This document shows, piece by piece, positions 33,385 through 41,773 of a DNA stretch of 57,296 bases. Each line of letters opens with the position of its first letter. The first letter of the stretch is position 1. This DNA comes from Microseira wollei NIES-4236. GTDB taxonomy: Bacteria; Cyanobacteriota; Cyanobacteriia; Cyanobacteriales; Aerosakkonemataceae. The DNA is taken from positions 1-57,296 of the forward strand of contig NZ_BLAY01000048.1 of NCBI RefSeq assembly GCF_020521235.1. Reading direction: 5' to 3'. The position numbers were made by a program, and so were the translations under genes. The notes beneath the pieces were generated by a model, which worked only from the letters and a program-made list of their open reading frames with translations, was not told the DNA's origin and did not search any database.

Positions 33385-35042
33385 AACCCTGTCATTTTAT
33401 CGGTTATTGGGGTTACCAAAAGGATGGCAGTTGTGTTTGGGAAGTTAACCCGACAGAGGCAACACCGGAAAAGCTATCTGAAAATGGGATAATTGCGGCT
33501 ATTTCAGCGGGTGGGTTTTCCGATTGCCCAGATGCTTGGGTTAAAGTAGAAAGCGATCGCTTAATTTTAGGCAGAGATCCTTTTGGTCGCGTTCCTTTAT
33601 ATTGGACGCAGGTAGAACAAGTAATCTGGTTTTCCTCCCAATTCCAGCAACTCTTGCCAATTATTAAATCTCCCCAAGTTAGCATCCCCGCTTTATACGG
33701 TTATTCCTGTTTTTCCTACATCCCAACTCCCCTATCTCCGGTTGAAAATATTTTCGCCATCCCCGCAGGAACGGAATTAATTTTCCAGGGAAAACCGTTA
33801 AAATATACCAGGCGACGGTTACAAGAATGGCGAGAAGCACCCGAATTAATTCGGGATGAAAATCTAGCCGTTTCCCAACTGCAAATTTTACTCAAAGATG
33901 CTATTTATCGACAAATTTCCGAATTGCCAGACTCACCTGTGGGGGTGTTTCTTTCTGGCGGGATTGATTCTTCAGTTGTTGCTGCTTTGTTGGTGCAAGC
34001 TGGGATTAAAGTACGTGCCTATGCTTTAGATTTTGGCAACGATGGTTATTCGGAATTGCCTTATGCCGAAATAGTTGCTCGATATTTAGATATTCCCTTA
34101 GTGAAAGTGGCGGCGACACCGAAGGAATTGAAGGGGGCGATCGCAGCTACTGCCCAAGCATTAGATATCCCGTTTGGCGATGGGGTTACTACTCCATTAT
34201 ACCTGTTAAATCGCGTTGCTAGTCAAGAAACAGCGGTAATTTTTAACGGGGAAAATGGCGATCAATTATTTGCCGGATGGACGAACAAACCGTTAATTGC
34301 TGGTGGAATTTACAATGGGGTTAAACCCATTGAAGACTTTAACCAACAATACTTGCGAACCTTTGGGAGACTTTACGGGTATGAAGCGGAAATTTTCAGC
34401 GATCGCATTTATAACGAAGTCCAGAATTTAAACCCTCAATCTTGGTTGGAAGACGCTTTAGATCCATCTTTTTGTCCGAGTTTCTTCCAGAGATTGCGCC
34501 GCGCTACTTTAATGTTAAAAGGCGCACAAAATATCCAACCAAGGGCGACCAATTTATCATTTGCTTGCGGACTTTGGGTGCGATCGCCGTTTTGTGACTT
34601 ACCCCTCACCGAATGGACTTTTCAACTATCTGGAGAACTTTGCTTACAAGGCGCTTGTGAAAAATATATCTTAAAACGCGCCGTCGAATCTTGGTTACCA
34701 CCGGAAATTGTCTGGCGAGAAAAACGCGGTATGGGAGTTCCCTTAAAGATTTGGTATTTTAATCAATTATGGTCAGAAATTGGTCAATGGTTAAATCCGG
34801 GAGTATTGCGCGACGAAGGACGCTGGCAACCTCACATCGCTGCAAATATCATCGCAGGTAAGCTGGGAGAAGGTTTACAAACTCGCTACATTGGCAACGT
34901 CATCTGGATGCTAATCATGTGGCAAGCATGGCGGAGATCGGTATTAGGAGAAAAAGCAAGTGGGCAATCTTTAGATCATCCTTTTTGGTTGCCACCGCAG
35001 GTATGGAAATATGGTAGGAGGTTTTTAGTATGGGAGAACTAA
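33381..35042 (+). CDS. Asparagine synthetase B-like ATP-dependent amide ligase with degenerate glutaminase part
   Basis: 553 residues. The C-terminal synthetase domain is intact: VGVFLSGGIDSSVVAALL (about 188-205) is the PP-loop that adenylates a carboxylate, and FNGENGDQLFAGW is the second conserved loop. The N-terminal part is short and lacks the RGPD and NGEIYN motifs of glutamine amidotransferases. A Cys at position 4 in MKPCHFIGYWGY aligns with the Ntn nucleophile only if three residues are removed. It may therefore use ammonia or an amine rather than glutamine, like beta-lactam synthetases or lasso cyclases. It overlaps both neighbours (4 and 13 bp). Confidence 0.82.
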   Translation: MKPCHFIGYWGYQKDGSCVWEVNPTEATPEKLSENGIIAAISAGGFSDCPDAWVKVESDRLILGRDPFGRVPLYWTQVEQVIWFSSQFQQLLPIIKSPQVSIPALYGYSCFSYIPTPLSPVENIFAIPAGTELIFQGKPLKYTRRRLQEWREAPELIRDENLAVSQLQILLKDAIYRQISELPDSPVGVFLSGGIDSSVVAALLVQAGIKVRAYALDFGNDGYSELPYAEIVARYLDIPLVKVAATPKELKGAIAATAQALDIPFGDGVTTPLYLLNRVASQETAVIFNGENGDQLFAGWTNKPLIAGGIYNGVKPIEDFNQQYLRTFGRLYGYEAEIFSDRIYNEVQNLNPQSWLEDALDPSFCPSFFQRLRRATLMLKGAQNIQPRATNLSFACGLWVRSPFCDLPLTEWTFQLSGELCLQGACEKYILKRAVESWLPPEIVWREKRGMGVPLKIWYFNQLWSEIGQWLNPGVLRDEGRWQPHIAANIIAGKLGEGLQTRYIGNVIWMLIMWQAWRRSVLGEKASGQSLDHPFWLPPQVWKYGRRFLVWEN

Positions 35043-36343
35043 TTAGTTTAGAAATAGCAGAGGAATTGCTGGAGAAATATGGATCGCCGCTGTATGTTTA
35101 TGAGAGCGATCGCTTACATCAAACCATAGATCGAATTACCCAGTCTATTCCCTATCCCCGCACCCAATTTCACTTCGCCAGCGTCACCAATGGCAATATT
35201 GCCTTGATGCAGATTTTCCATGCTTGTGGGTGGAAACTTCACGCCAACACCCCCGGCGACATTTATTTAGGATTAAAAGCGGGATATTCCCCCGCTGAAA
35301 TTGTCTACAGCGGCAGCAATTTAAATGCGGCGGAAATGCGCTTGTTACTAACTGGTGGCGTCAGGACTTTAAACTTAGATAGTTTATCGCAGTTGAGTTT
35401 ATGTTGCGAGATTTATCAAGAACTAAGAACGTCGATTGCCGCCCCTAAATTAGGATTGAGATTAAATTTACCTGAAATTACCGGCGAAAGTCGCATCGGC
35501 GTGCATCCCGATGAATTTGAAGATGCGATCGCTATTGCTAATTCAGCCAAAATAAAACTTAGCGGATTGCATTTTTATCGCGGGACTGGTACGAATGCGA
35601 CAGAAGCTTTTACCTCAGTAATTGAAACCGTCGTGGCGGCGGGGAAATTATTACCAGATTGGGAATATCTAGATTTTGGCGGTGGGTTTGGCTATCCTTA
35701 CAATAAAAATATTGCGGGTTTTAACTGGTCAGAATTTGGGGCAGAGTTGACGCAGCAACTGCTGAAGATAGGGAAAGAAATTGAATTAATTATAGAACCG
35801 GGTCGGGCAGCGATCGCCGGATGCGCCACCTTACTTTCCCAAGTCGTTTCTGTGAAATGGCAGGGAGAAAAACAAATCGTCGGCGTCGATACTACTGTGG
35901 CTAATTTATCAGTACCATCCGTACATGGAGGTTATCGAGAAATTGTTGCTTGGAAACGGTTAAAATTAGAAGAGGGCGGGCAGGATGCCCACCCCACAAA
36001 ACTATTGGAAGAGGGCGGGCAGGATGCCCACCCCACAAGAGGGCAATTACATCTAGAAAAGGGCGGGCAGGATGCCCACCCCACAAGAGTGGGATTGCAT
36101 CCTACTGATGTTTGTGGAAATACAACTTATTCGAGAGATTATCTGGGGCGAAATTGCCAACTTCCCCGTTTACAAATGGGGGATATTATTGCAATATTAG
36201 ATGTGGGGGCTTATGGATATGCGATGTCTTCCCATTTCTTGCATCGTCCTCGCCCTGCTGAGGTATTGTTAGAAAATGGCAAGCATAGATTGATTCGTCG
36301 GCGAGAAGATTACAGCATTTTATTGGAAAATCAAGTATTTTAG
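35030..36343 (+). CDS. LysA-fold (diaminopimelate/ornithine decarboxylase family) protein lacking the PLP lysine, with inserted GQDAHPT repeats
   Basis: 437 residues. The alanine-racemase-type barrel is recognisable: YGSPLYVYESDRL (about 17-29), HFYRGTGTNA (about 184-193), DFGGGFGYPYN (about 215-225), IIEPGRAAIAGCATLLS (about 256-272), and the C-terminal DVGAYGYAMSSHFLHRPRPAEVLLENG. At the place where the family has YAVKAN, with the lysine binding PLP, this protein has FASVTN, with Val at about 52. Residues about 314-357 carry three GQDAHPT peptides from a DNA repeat. Classic decarboxylase chemistry is doubtful. Translationally coupled to the ligase upstream. Confidence 0.8.
   Translation: MGELISLEIAEELLEKYGSPLYVYESDRLHQTIDRITQSIPYPRTQFHFASVTNGNIALMQIFHACGWKLHANTPGDIYLGLKAGYSPAEIVYSGSNLNAAEMRLLLTGGVRTLNLDSLSQLSLCCEIYQELRTSIAAPKLGLRLNLPEITGESRIGVHPDEFEDAIAIANSAKIKLSGLHFYRGTGTNATEAFTSVIETVVAAGKLLPDWEYLDFGGGFGYPYNKNIAGFNWSEFGAELTQQLLKIGKEIELIIEPGRAAIAGCATLLSQVVSVKWQGEKQIVGVDTTVANLSVPSVHGGYREIVAWKRLKLEEGGQDAHPTKLLEEGGQDAHPTRGQLHLEKGGQDAHPTRVGLHPTDVCGNTTYSRDYLGRNCQLPRLQMGDIIAILDVGAYGYAMSSHFLHRPRPAEVLLENGKHRLIRRREDYSILLENQVF
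35969..36090. repeat. Three in-frame copies of the GGGCGGGCAGGATGCCCACC repeat
   Basis: Three units of GGGCGGGCAGGATGCCCACC followed by CCACAA lie inside the LysA-like gene, each read as GGQDAHPT. The repeats sit between the barrel and the C-terminal beta domain. The same family is intergenic at 4836, 18160-18640 and 23009, and coding at 39817. Confidence 0.92.
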
Positions 36344-36352
36344 AGGTGAATT

Positions 36353-37468
36353 ATGGGTATGAGATGCGTCAGGTGTGGGACAGATAATAATTTACGCGAT
36401 CGCACCAATAACCAAGGACGGTGTAAAAACTGCAATCACCCATTTGCATTTGAACCTTCAGCAGTCACAAATACCAAATTAAAGTTTACCGATCCGTTTT
36501 TTGCCAAAGTCATCAACGACATTTCAGATCAAAACAGGCTTTATTTTACACCCAAACAGTTATTTTATCTTTTAGACCGACGTTTAAAGGCAAAGGTAGA
36601 TACATCACCTATCTGCTTTGGATGTACTTTTGTGGTGATGACGATTATTATTGCGATCGTTGTAGGAAGTCTAGGTGGATCTATCATCCCGGCATTAGGA
36701 TTATCTTTTTTGATAAGCGGAATTATTTATGCTAATCGATATCAAAATGGAAAAATTAAACCAGGTAAATCATTTTTAATTTCCCAGGCACAATCTCAAG
36801 ACTGGATAACTCGTTGGGAAACTATCAACGGGAAATCAAAAATGTTACCTTCTCCTCGCAGCGAGAGTTCTAACTCTGAAATTTCCCCTGAAATTAGCGC
36901 TTATAGTTTTGACCGAGTTGTTATTTGCGATAATACAGCGATCGCCCAAATGCTAATTGCCAATAACTTCCACTTTGAAAATAGTTGTGCGGTGTTAAGC
37001 ATCACCGGATATCCCGAAAGTATTTTTAGTACAGTATTGGATATGCTACGCCGCAATTTAGATTTAAAAGTATATGCTTTACACGATGCTAGTCCTAGCG
37101 GAGTTTCCTTAGTTCACAATCTTCGCACTAGCCCTGATTGGTTTTTGAACAGTAATGCGGTAATTTATGATTTAGGATTGCTTCCTCGCCAGATATTTTC
37201 CAGTCGCAGTGTTTTTGTGAGAAATTCAACCGAATCTGCACAATCGGCGAAACAATTACCAGAGGAAGTCAGGCGAGATTTAACAAGTGAAGAACTCAAA
37301 TGGTTAGACGCGGGTAAGTTTGTAGAATTAGAATCTTTTAGCCCGCAAAGAATTATTCGAGTAGCAAATCAAGGAATTGCTAAAAGTCAAGCCCCTGATA
37401 GCAGCGATAGCTTAATTCTGATCGATAGTGGGGCAGATTCTGTTTATGTAATTGAGAGTTTTGGTTAA
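36353..37468 (+). CDS. Membrane protein with N-terminal zinc ribbon and C-terminal Toprim-like segment
   Basis: 371 residues. MRCVRCGTDN...GRCKNC (about 3-27) is a four-cysteine zinc ribbon. Two hydrophobic segments follow (FVVMTIIIAIVVGSLGG; IIPALGLSFLISGIIYA, about 88-125). The C-terminal half contains RVVICDNTAIAQMLIAN and LKVYALHDASPSGVSLVH (about 239-256), which recalls the DxDxxG end of a Toprim domain as in topoisomerase VI A. The resemblance is weak. It is the last gene of the four-gene operon, 9 bp after the LysA-like gene. Function unknown. Confidence 0.7.
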   Translation: MGMRCVRCGTDNNLRDRTNNQGRCKNCNHPFAFEPSAVTNTKLKFTDPFFAKVINDISDQNRLYFTPKQLFYLLDRRLKAKVDTSPICFGCTFVVMTIIIAIVVGSLGGSIIPALGLSFLISGIIYANRYQNGKIKPGKSFLISQAQSQDWITRWETINGKSKMLPSPRSESSNSEISPEISAYSFDRVVICDNTAIAQMLIANNFHFENSCAVLSITGYPESIFSTVLDMLRRNLDLKVYALHDASPSGVSLVHNLRTSPDWFLNSNAVIYDLGLLPRQIFSSRSVFVRNSTESAQSAKQLPEEVRRDLTSEELKWLDAGKFVELESFSPQRIIRVANQGIAKSQAPDSSDSLILIDSGADSVYVIESFG

Positions 37469-37496
37469 CTGATATCCTTAGACTAATTGTACTGAC

Positions 37497-37904
37497 TTAT
37501 CCTTCCACCTCCCAATCCTCAATCTGCAACCCTTCTACTCGACTAAACTCATCTGTATTATGAGTCACGAGGGTTAAATTATTAGCGATCGCAATAGCTG
37601 CAATCTGAATGTCATAAGCACCAATTGGTGTTCCATTAGCAGCAAGGACAGCACGAATCCTAGAGGCAATACTTGCTGCTGTGTCATCAAAAGGTAGAGA
37701 AACAAAACGATCTAAAAACTCTTGCTGTCTTTCTAAGTTTCGCTCTGGATTATTACTCCTCAATGCTCCATAAAATCACTCAAATTTTACCACAGAACAG
37801 ACAGCGATATCTTGAGGATTTGTTGTCAGTATTCTTTCTCTAATTGATTCAGAACGACCGTTCAAATATCTGACACAAACATTCGTGTCTATTAAATAAA
37901 TCAT
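37497..37904 (-). pseudogene. VapC-type PIN-domain toxin, interrupted by a TGA at codon 43
   Basis: From the ATG at 37904 the frame reads MIYLIDTNVCVRYLNGRSES to SVVKFE, then TGA at 37776-37778, then continues in the same frame as FYGALRSNNPERNLERQQEF to the end at 37497. Both halves form one PIN domain: Asp in IDTNV, Glu in KFE, and the C-terminal Asp residues in GAYDIQIAAIAI and HNTDEF. A single base change of TTA or TTG to TGA explains the break. The remaining 88-residue frame lacks two catalytic acids. It would have cut RNA; now probably inactive. Confidence 0.85.
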
Positions 37905-37918
37905 CCAATTAATTCCGG

Positions 37919-38179
37919 TTACTCAAAAATCATTTCTAAATTATCGTCTAGTGCTGCTGATATTCCCTTATTATCTATAACAATTGGGTCATCGGCACAG
38001 CTTCCATAGGTTCTTTCAATAAACTCTTTCCACTCTAATTCCTCCGACGTTATTGTGACTGGTGTAACTTTCTTTAATGTTATTGTCACTTCTAACTCAG
38101 CATCGGTTAACCCTACAGGCACATCTAAATGTAAAATGCCATCCTCTCCAACGCGGTAACGCAATGTTACGGTCTACAT
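37919..38179 (-). pseudogene. VapB-type antitoxin with a stop at codon 2
   Basis: A strong ribosome site (AAGGAGGG) and ATG at 38177-38179 are followed directly by TAG (38174-38176), then an open frame TVTLRYRVGEDGILHLDVPVG to DDNLEMIFE ending 14 bp before the VapC start. A CAG or AAG to TAG change would explain this. Weak synthesis from the TTG at 38164 remains possible and would give 81 residues. The sequence resembles short cyanobacterial antitoxins paired with PIN toxins. Confidence 0.7.
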
Positions 38180-38204
38180 AATTTACCCTCCTTTTGGTTC
38201 GTCT

Positions 38205-38310
38205 CTCATATCCAGGTAGAACCTGGACATGATACATCTGAGGCTCTGCCTCTATTTTACCGGAGGCAGAGCCTCCTGTATGACGTTACGAGGTAGAACC
38301 TCGTAACGAG
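38205..38310. repeat. Cluster of palindromes (GAGGCTCTGCCTC, GTTACGAGGTAGAACC)
   Basis: Three adjacent palindromes: TCCAGGTAGAACCTGGA, GAGGCTCTGCCTC with its opposite GGAGGCAGAGCCTCC, and GTTACGAGG...CCTCGTAAC. The same GAGGC/AGAGCCTC motif occurs at 48564 and 48768. They lie just 3' of the second AsnB-like gene. Confidence 0.8.
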
Positions 38311-38321
38311 GATAGGAAAAA

Positions 38322-40163
38322 TCAGCGATTACTATTTACTTGCAGCCAGATTTCTAAACTGACTAATAGCCACAGTTTATATCCATAACGTCCCCAAGCG
38401 TCGCCGCGATAATTGAGCCAATCTTTAATGATAGATTGATTTAAGTAGGGTGCGATCGCAGCATTTTTCCCCAACAACAAACCCCTCGCTTTCCGATTCC
38501 AATCTTTGCGAAACCATTGCTGCATCGGCATCACCATCCCACTCTTAGGACGCTTGATTATCGCCTCTGGTAATAAATCCGCCACCGCTTGTTTTAAAAC
38601 CGCCTTTTCCTCCGCCCCAAATAACTTATACTCTGGTGGAATTTGCAAACTTAATTCTACAACGCGGCGGTCAAATAACGGCGAAAGTCCCTTTAATCCC
38701 GCCGCTTGAGTCAAATTATTCACCTTGGTTAAAATATAGTCTGCCCCCTTATATTGAATATTCAGCAACATCAGCCGATTTAGATAACTAGCCTGAGAAT
38801 TTAACAGGGGAGAAAACACCGAAGGTTCATCTTTAACAGCCGTCCAAACCTCCGGCTTCAAAACTTGCGGCAAATCCAGATATAACTTCTTAAAAGAAGT
38901 GAGATAAGCAGCCAACTCATCTGCTTTATCCCGAGCAACAACCGATGCATACAAACTATTTAACAACATCGGTTTATTTTTCGGTCCCGCAAAACAAGGA
39001 TCGCCCCCTTCACCATTTAATATGGTATTCACCGATGCTTTAGCTGCCCTTCCCAACAACAAATTGGGAACCGTCAACCCCTCGCCAATCGGGTCATCCA
39101 AATAAGCCATCGCTGACGGTAACCCCTCCCAAATAGTATCTGAATTTAACTCTAAAATATGATGCTCAGTACCGCAATGCTTAGCCACCAAATTAGCAAA
39201 CTCCAACTCATGTGGATACTCCAAACCACAATGAATCGAATAAGTATGTACCGGACAATCGTGTAACTTCGCAGCCATTGCAACAATACAACTCGAATCA
39301 ATTCCCCCCGACAAAAAAGCCCCCACAGGTTCACCTTGGGGCAAACATTCTCCTACTACTTCTTCCAAAAGCGATCGCACCCTCCCCCCATACCACTCTA
39401 ACGAGTTCTCCCTCTCTCCAATCTCCTCTCTAACTTCCCAATAAACCTCTTCGCGTACTTCGCGCCTTCGCGGTTCATTCATATCATTTGATAAACACAA
39501 AACAGTCCCCGGACGCAACTCCCGCACATCTCGCCAAAGAGTTTGCTCACCCGGTACAAACCCACAACAAAGATAATCCCGCAACGCCACCAAATCTAAT
39601 TCATTCGATCGAAAAGGAGCCAAACTTCTCAACTGGGTCGCCACACAACAAATCGCTCCAGAAGTGGTATAATATAAAGTGCGAGACCCAACACGATCGC
39701 GTCCCAACCACAACTCCTGCCGCTCCCGATCCCAAACCGCAAAAGCAAACATTCCCTCCAAAAATTTTAAAGATTCAATCCCCTTTTTTTCCCACAAATA
39801 AGCCAAAATTTCTAACCCCACATCTCTTGTGGGATGGGCATCCTGCCCGTCCTGTTTTAACCCCACATCTCTTGTGGGATGGGCATCCTGCCCGTCCTGT
39901 TTTAACCCCACATCTCCTGTGGGATGGGCATCCTGCCCGTCCATCATATTAAAATCAAAACCCCCAATTAATTCCGCCTGATTACTTAACCAAATATCCC
40001 CCACAACAACAAACCGCTGGGTAGGACTAAAAGCGGGTTGAATGCGAGCGATCGCCACCCGATCGTCGCGCCACATAATATCAGAGATCTCGTGAGTACA
40101 TCCCCAAGCAAGATACCAACCAGGAGTAGCTTTGATTAATCGATGGGATTTAAACCACAACAT
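38322..40163 (-). CDS. Second asparagine synthetase B-like protein, with inserted GQDAHPT repeats
   Basis: 613 residues. It begins MLWFKSHRL, so the Cys2 nucleophile of class II glutaminases is absent, as is RGPD, although the amidotransferase fold continues (FLEGMFAFAVWDRERQELWLGRDRVGSRTLYY, about 130-161). The synthetase PP-loop FLSGGIDSSCIVAMA (about 281-295) and LNGEGGDPCFAG are intact. Residues about 74-116 hold three 15-residue units (GQDAHPTRDVGLKQD type) from a DNA repeat. Likely an amide-forming ligase without glutaminase activity. The T2SF-like gene begins upstream, 6 bp away. Confidence 0.82.
   Translation of the reverse strand: MLWFKSHRLIKATPGWYLAWGCTHEISDIMWRDDRVAIARIQPAFSPTQRFVVVGDIWLSNQAELIGGFDFNMMDGQDAHPTGDVGLKQDGQDAHPTRDVGLKQDGQDAHPTRDVGLEILAYLWEKKGIESLKFLEGMFAFAVWDRERQELWLGRDRVGSRTLYYTTSGAICCVATQLRSLAPFRSNELDLVALRDYLCCGFVPGEQTLWRDVRELRPGTVLCLSNDMNEPRRREVREEVYWEVREEIGERENSLEWYGGRVRSLLEEVVGECLPQGEPVGAFLSGGIDSSCIVAMAAKLHDCPVHTYSIHCGLEYPHELEFANLVAKHCGTEHHILELNSDTIWEGLPSAMAYLDDPIGEGLTVPNLLLGRAAKASVNTILNGEGGDPCFAGPKNKPMLLNSLYASVVARDKADELAAYLTSFKKLYLDLPQVLKPEVWTAVKDEPSVFSPLLNSQASYLNRLMLLNIQYKGADYILTKVNNLTQAAGLKGLSPLFDRRVVELSLQIPPEYKLFGAEEKAVLKQAVADLLPEAIIKRPKSGMVMPMQQWFRKDWNRKARGLLLGKNAAIAPYLNQSIIKDWLNYRGDAWGRYGYKLWLLVSLEIWLQVNSNR
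39817..39945. repeat. Three in-frame 45-bp repeats in the second AsnB-like gene
   Basis: Units of ACATCTCTTGTGGGATGGGC followed by ATCCTGCCCGTCCTGTTTTAA repeat three times at 45 bp (15 codons). On the coding strand each reads GQDAHPT, the same peptide, frame and orientation as in the gene at 35030. Confidence 0.92.
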
Positions 40164-40169
40164 AGAAAA

Positions 40170-41108
40170 TTAACCAGGCAATGAATTAATCAACGAAGTA
40201 ATGCCCCAGATGCCAACTAACGCGACTAAAGCACCCATAGCGATAATACTGAGAGGAATCAGAATGCTGTTTAATTGCAGCAAGAGTCTTTCTAATTCAG
40301 CTTCATAGTATTTAGCTATTTTTTCCAGTGCGGCGTCTAGATTTCCCGTTTCTTCTCCGGTGCGAAGCATCCCAAGTGCAATGGGTGGTAAGCGACCTTG
40401 TAAACTTTTACTCAGAGACTGTCCGGCTAACACTCGTTGGGATGCGATCGCAATTTTACCAGCCATCACCGGATCGGGAATATGCTTTTGCAACAACTCT
40501 AGTGCAGTTCCCAAAGAAACGCCGCAACTTAAAGGTAATTCTAACTCGGCAAAATACAGCATCGAACGCGCTTGCAATATCTTTCCCAAAATCGGCACGC
40601 CTTGTAAACCTTGGATGGGGAGATGAGAACCAAAGAAACTACTAGCAAGGATTAGTAAAACCAACAATCCAATCGCGAGTAACCAGAAACCGGATTGGGA
40701 TAAAACGCTAGCATTTCCGGCAAGGATTGCTGTTATTAGTAAAAATAAACTCCAGATAATCGCAATTGTAGCTAGCTTAACTGAATTGTACAGGCGATCG
40801 CGCTGGTGTTGCCGCTCCGATGCGTACGCTAGTCTCCTACAAGCAACTGACAACGCACCGCTGTATTCTGCCGCTGCGAGCAAACCCAGCGTCCAACCGT
40901 CAAAATAAACTGGAGGTTGGGAAATCGCCGCTGCTAAACTTTGACCCCTGCCAACTGCTACACTAGCCCTTTGTATATAATTTTGAAACCCAGAACTTAA
41001 ATCTCTCCCTGCTAAACTCAAACTCTGCTGTAGCGATAAACCAGAATCTAGCAAAGTTGCCAACTGTTGAAAAAATCGCGCTTTTTGTTGGGATTGAAGT
41101 TGACGCAT
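40170..41108 (-). CDS. Type II secretion system F / PilC-like membrane protein
   Basis: 312 residues, shorter than full PilC (about 400). Two T2SSF domains are visible: RFFQQLATLLDSGLSLQQSLSLAG (about 10-33), and MLYFAELELPLSCGVSLGTALELLQ with MLRTGEETGNLDAALEKIAKYYEAEL (about 182-270). Three membrane segments lie at about 110-160 and 280-308. Such proteins are the inner-membrane platform of type IV pili or secretion systems. No GspE/PilB ATPase or pilin gene is adjacent. Instead it pairs closely with the AsnB-like gene. Confidence 0.85.
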   Translation of the reverse strand: MRQLQSQQKARFFQQLATLLDSGLSLQQSLSLAGRDLSSGFQNYIQRASVAVGRGQSLAAAISQPPVYFDGWTLGLLAAAEYSGALSVACRRLAYASERQHQRDRLYNSVKLATIAIIWSLFLLITAILAGNASVLSQSGFWLLAIGLLVLLILASSFFGSHLPIQGLQGVPILGKILQARSMLYFAELELPLSCGVSLGTALELLQKHIPDPVMAGKIAIASQRVLAGQSLSKSLQGRLPPIALGMLRTGEETGNLDAALEKIAKYYEAELERLLLQLNSILIPLSIIAMGALVALVGIWGITSLINSLPG

Positions 41109-41221
41109 AGCAGGAGTTATGGGCGGAGTGTGTGCTATTTAGAGTAGCTTAGGGAAAGAACACCCACAGAATGGGTTAAGCTTCGGTATAATCGCGTCAG
41201 TAACTCAAACACCCAAAAGTT

Positions 41222-41773
41222 GTGATCGCAATCTATCCTGGCAGCTTCGATCCGATTACCCTGGGACACCTCGACGTGATGGAGCGAGGATGCCAGCTCT
41301 TTGAGCGAATGATTGTAGCAGTGCTGCGAAATCCTGGTAAAACAGCATTTTTTACCGTCACCCAGCGCTTAGATCAGATTCGCCTAGCGACGCAACATTT
41401 GTCCAATATAGAAGTGGATAGCTTTGATGGTCTGACGGTGAACTATGCTAAACTGCGTCAAGCCAAAGTCATCATCAGGGGACTAAGGGTAGTTTCGGAC
41501 TTTGAAAAAGAGCTACAAATGGCTCACACCAACAAAACCCTCGCGCCTGAGATCGAGACGGTTTTTCTAGCGACTTCTACCGAACTCGGCTTTTTAAGCA
41601 GCAGCGTGGTAAAAGAAATAGCTAGATTTGGCGGTTCCGTCGATCATCTTGTTCCCAAGCACGTTGCTCTAGATATTTACACAAAATGTTACGGCAAAAC
41701 TCAGCCCGACTCAGCCCCGACGGCGACCAATCCAATAACCCAGATCAGTCCCAACGTGGAACAGCAGGCGTAG
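41222..41773 (+). CDS. coaD: Phosphopantetheine adenylyltransferase
   Basis: 183 residues from a GTG start. The enzyme transfers AMP to 4'-phosphopantetheine in coenzyme A synthesis. [22 protein letters not shown] (about 2-23) holds the TxGH nucleotidyltransferase motif, [20 protein letters not shown] (about 91-110) the pantetheine site, and [19 protein letters not shown] (about 121-139) the ISSS-type motif. The last 29 residues run beyond the usual end and overlap the next gene by 88 bp in another frame. Confidence 0.96.
   Translation: MIAIYPGSFDPITLGHLDVMERGCQLFERMIVAVLRNPGKTAFFTVTQRLDQIRLATQHLSNIEVDSFDGLTVNYAKLRQAKVIIRGLRVVSDFEKELQMAHTNKTLAPEIETVFLATSTELGFLSSSVVKEIARFGGSVDHLVPKHVALDIYTKCYGKTQPDSAPTATNPITQISPNVEQQA

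Noticed and set aside
33381-35042. Genuine glutamine-hydrolysing asparagine synthetase (asnB)
   Set aside because: RGPD and NGEIYN motifs are missing and the nucleophile Cys is not at position 2, so the gene symbol is not justified.
35030-36343. Ordinary diaminopimelate decarboxylase (lysA)
   Set aside because: The PLP lysine motif YAVKAN is replaced by FASVTN, and the context is not lysine synthesis.
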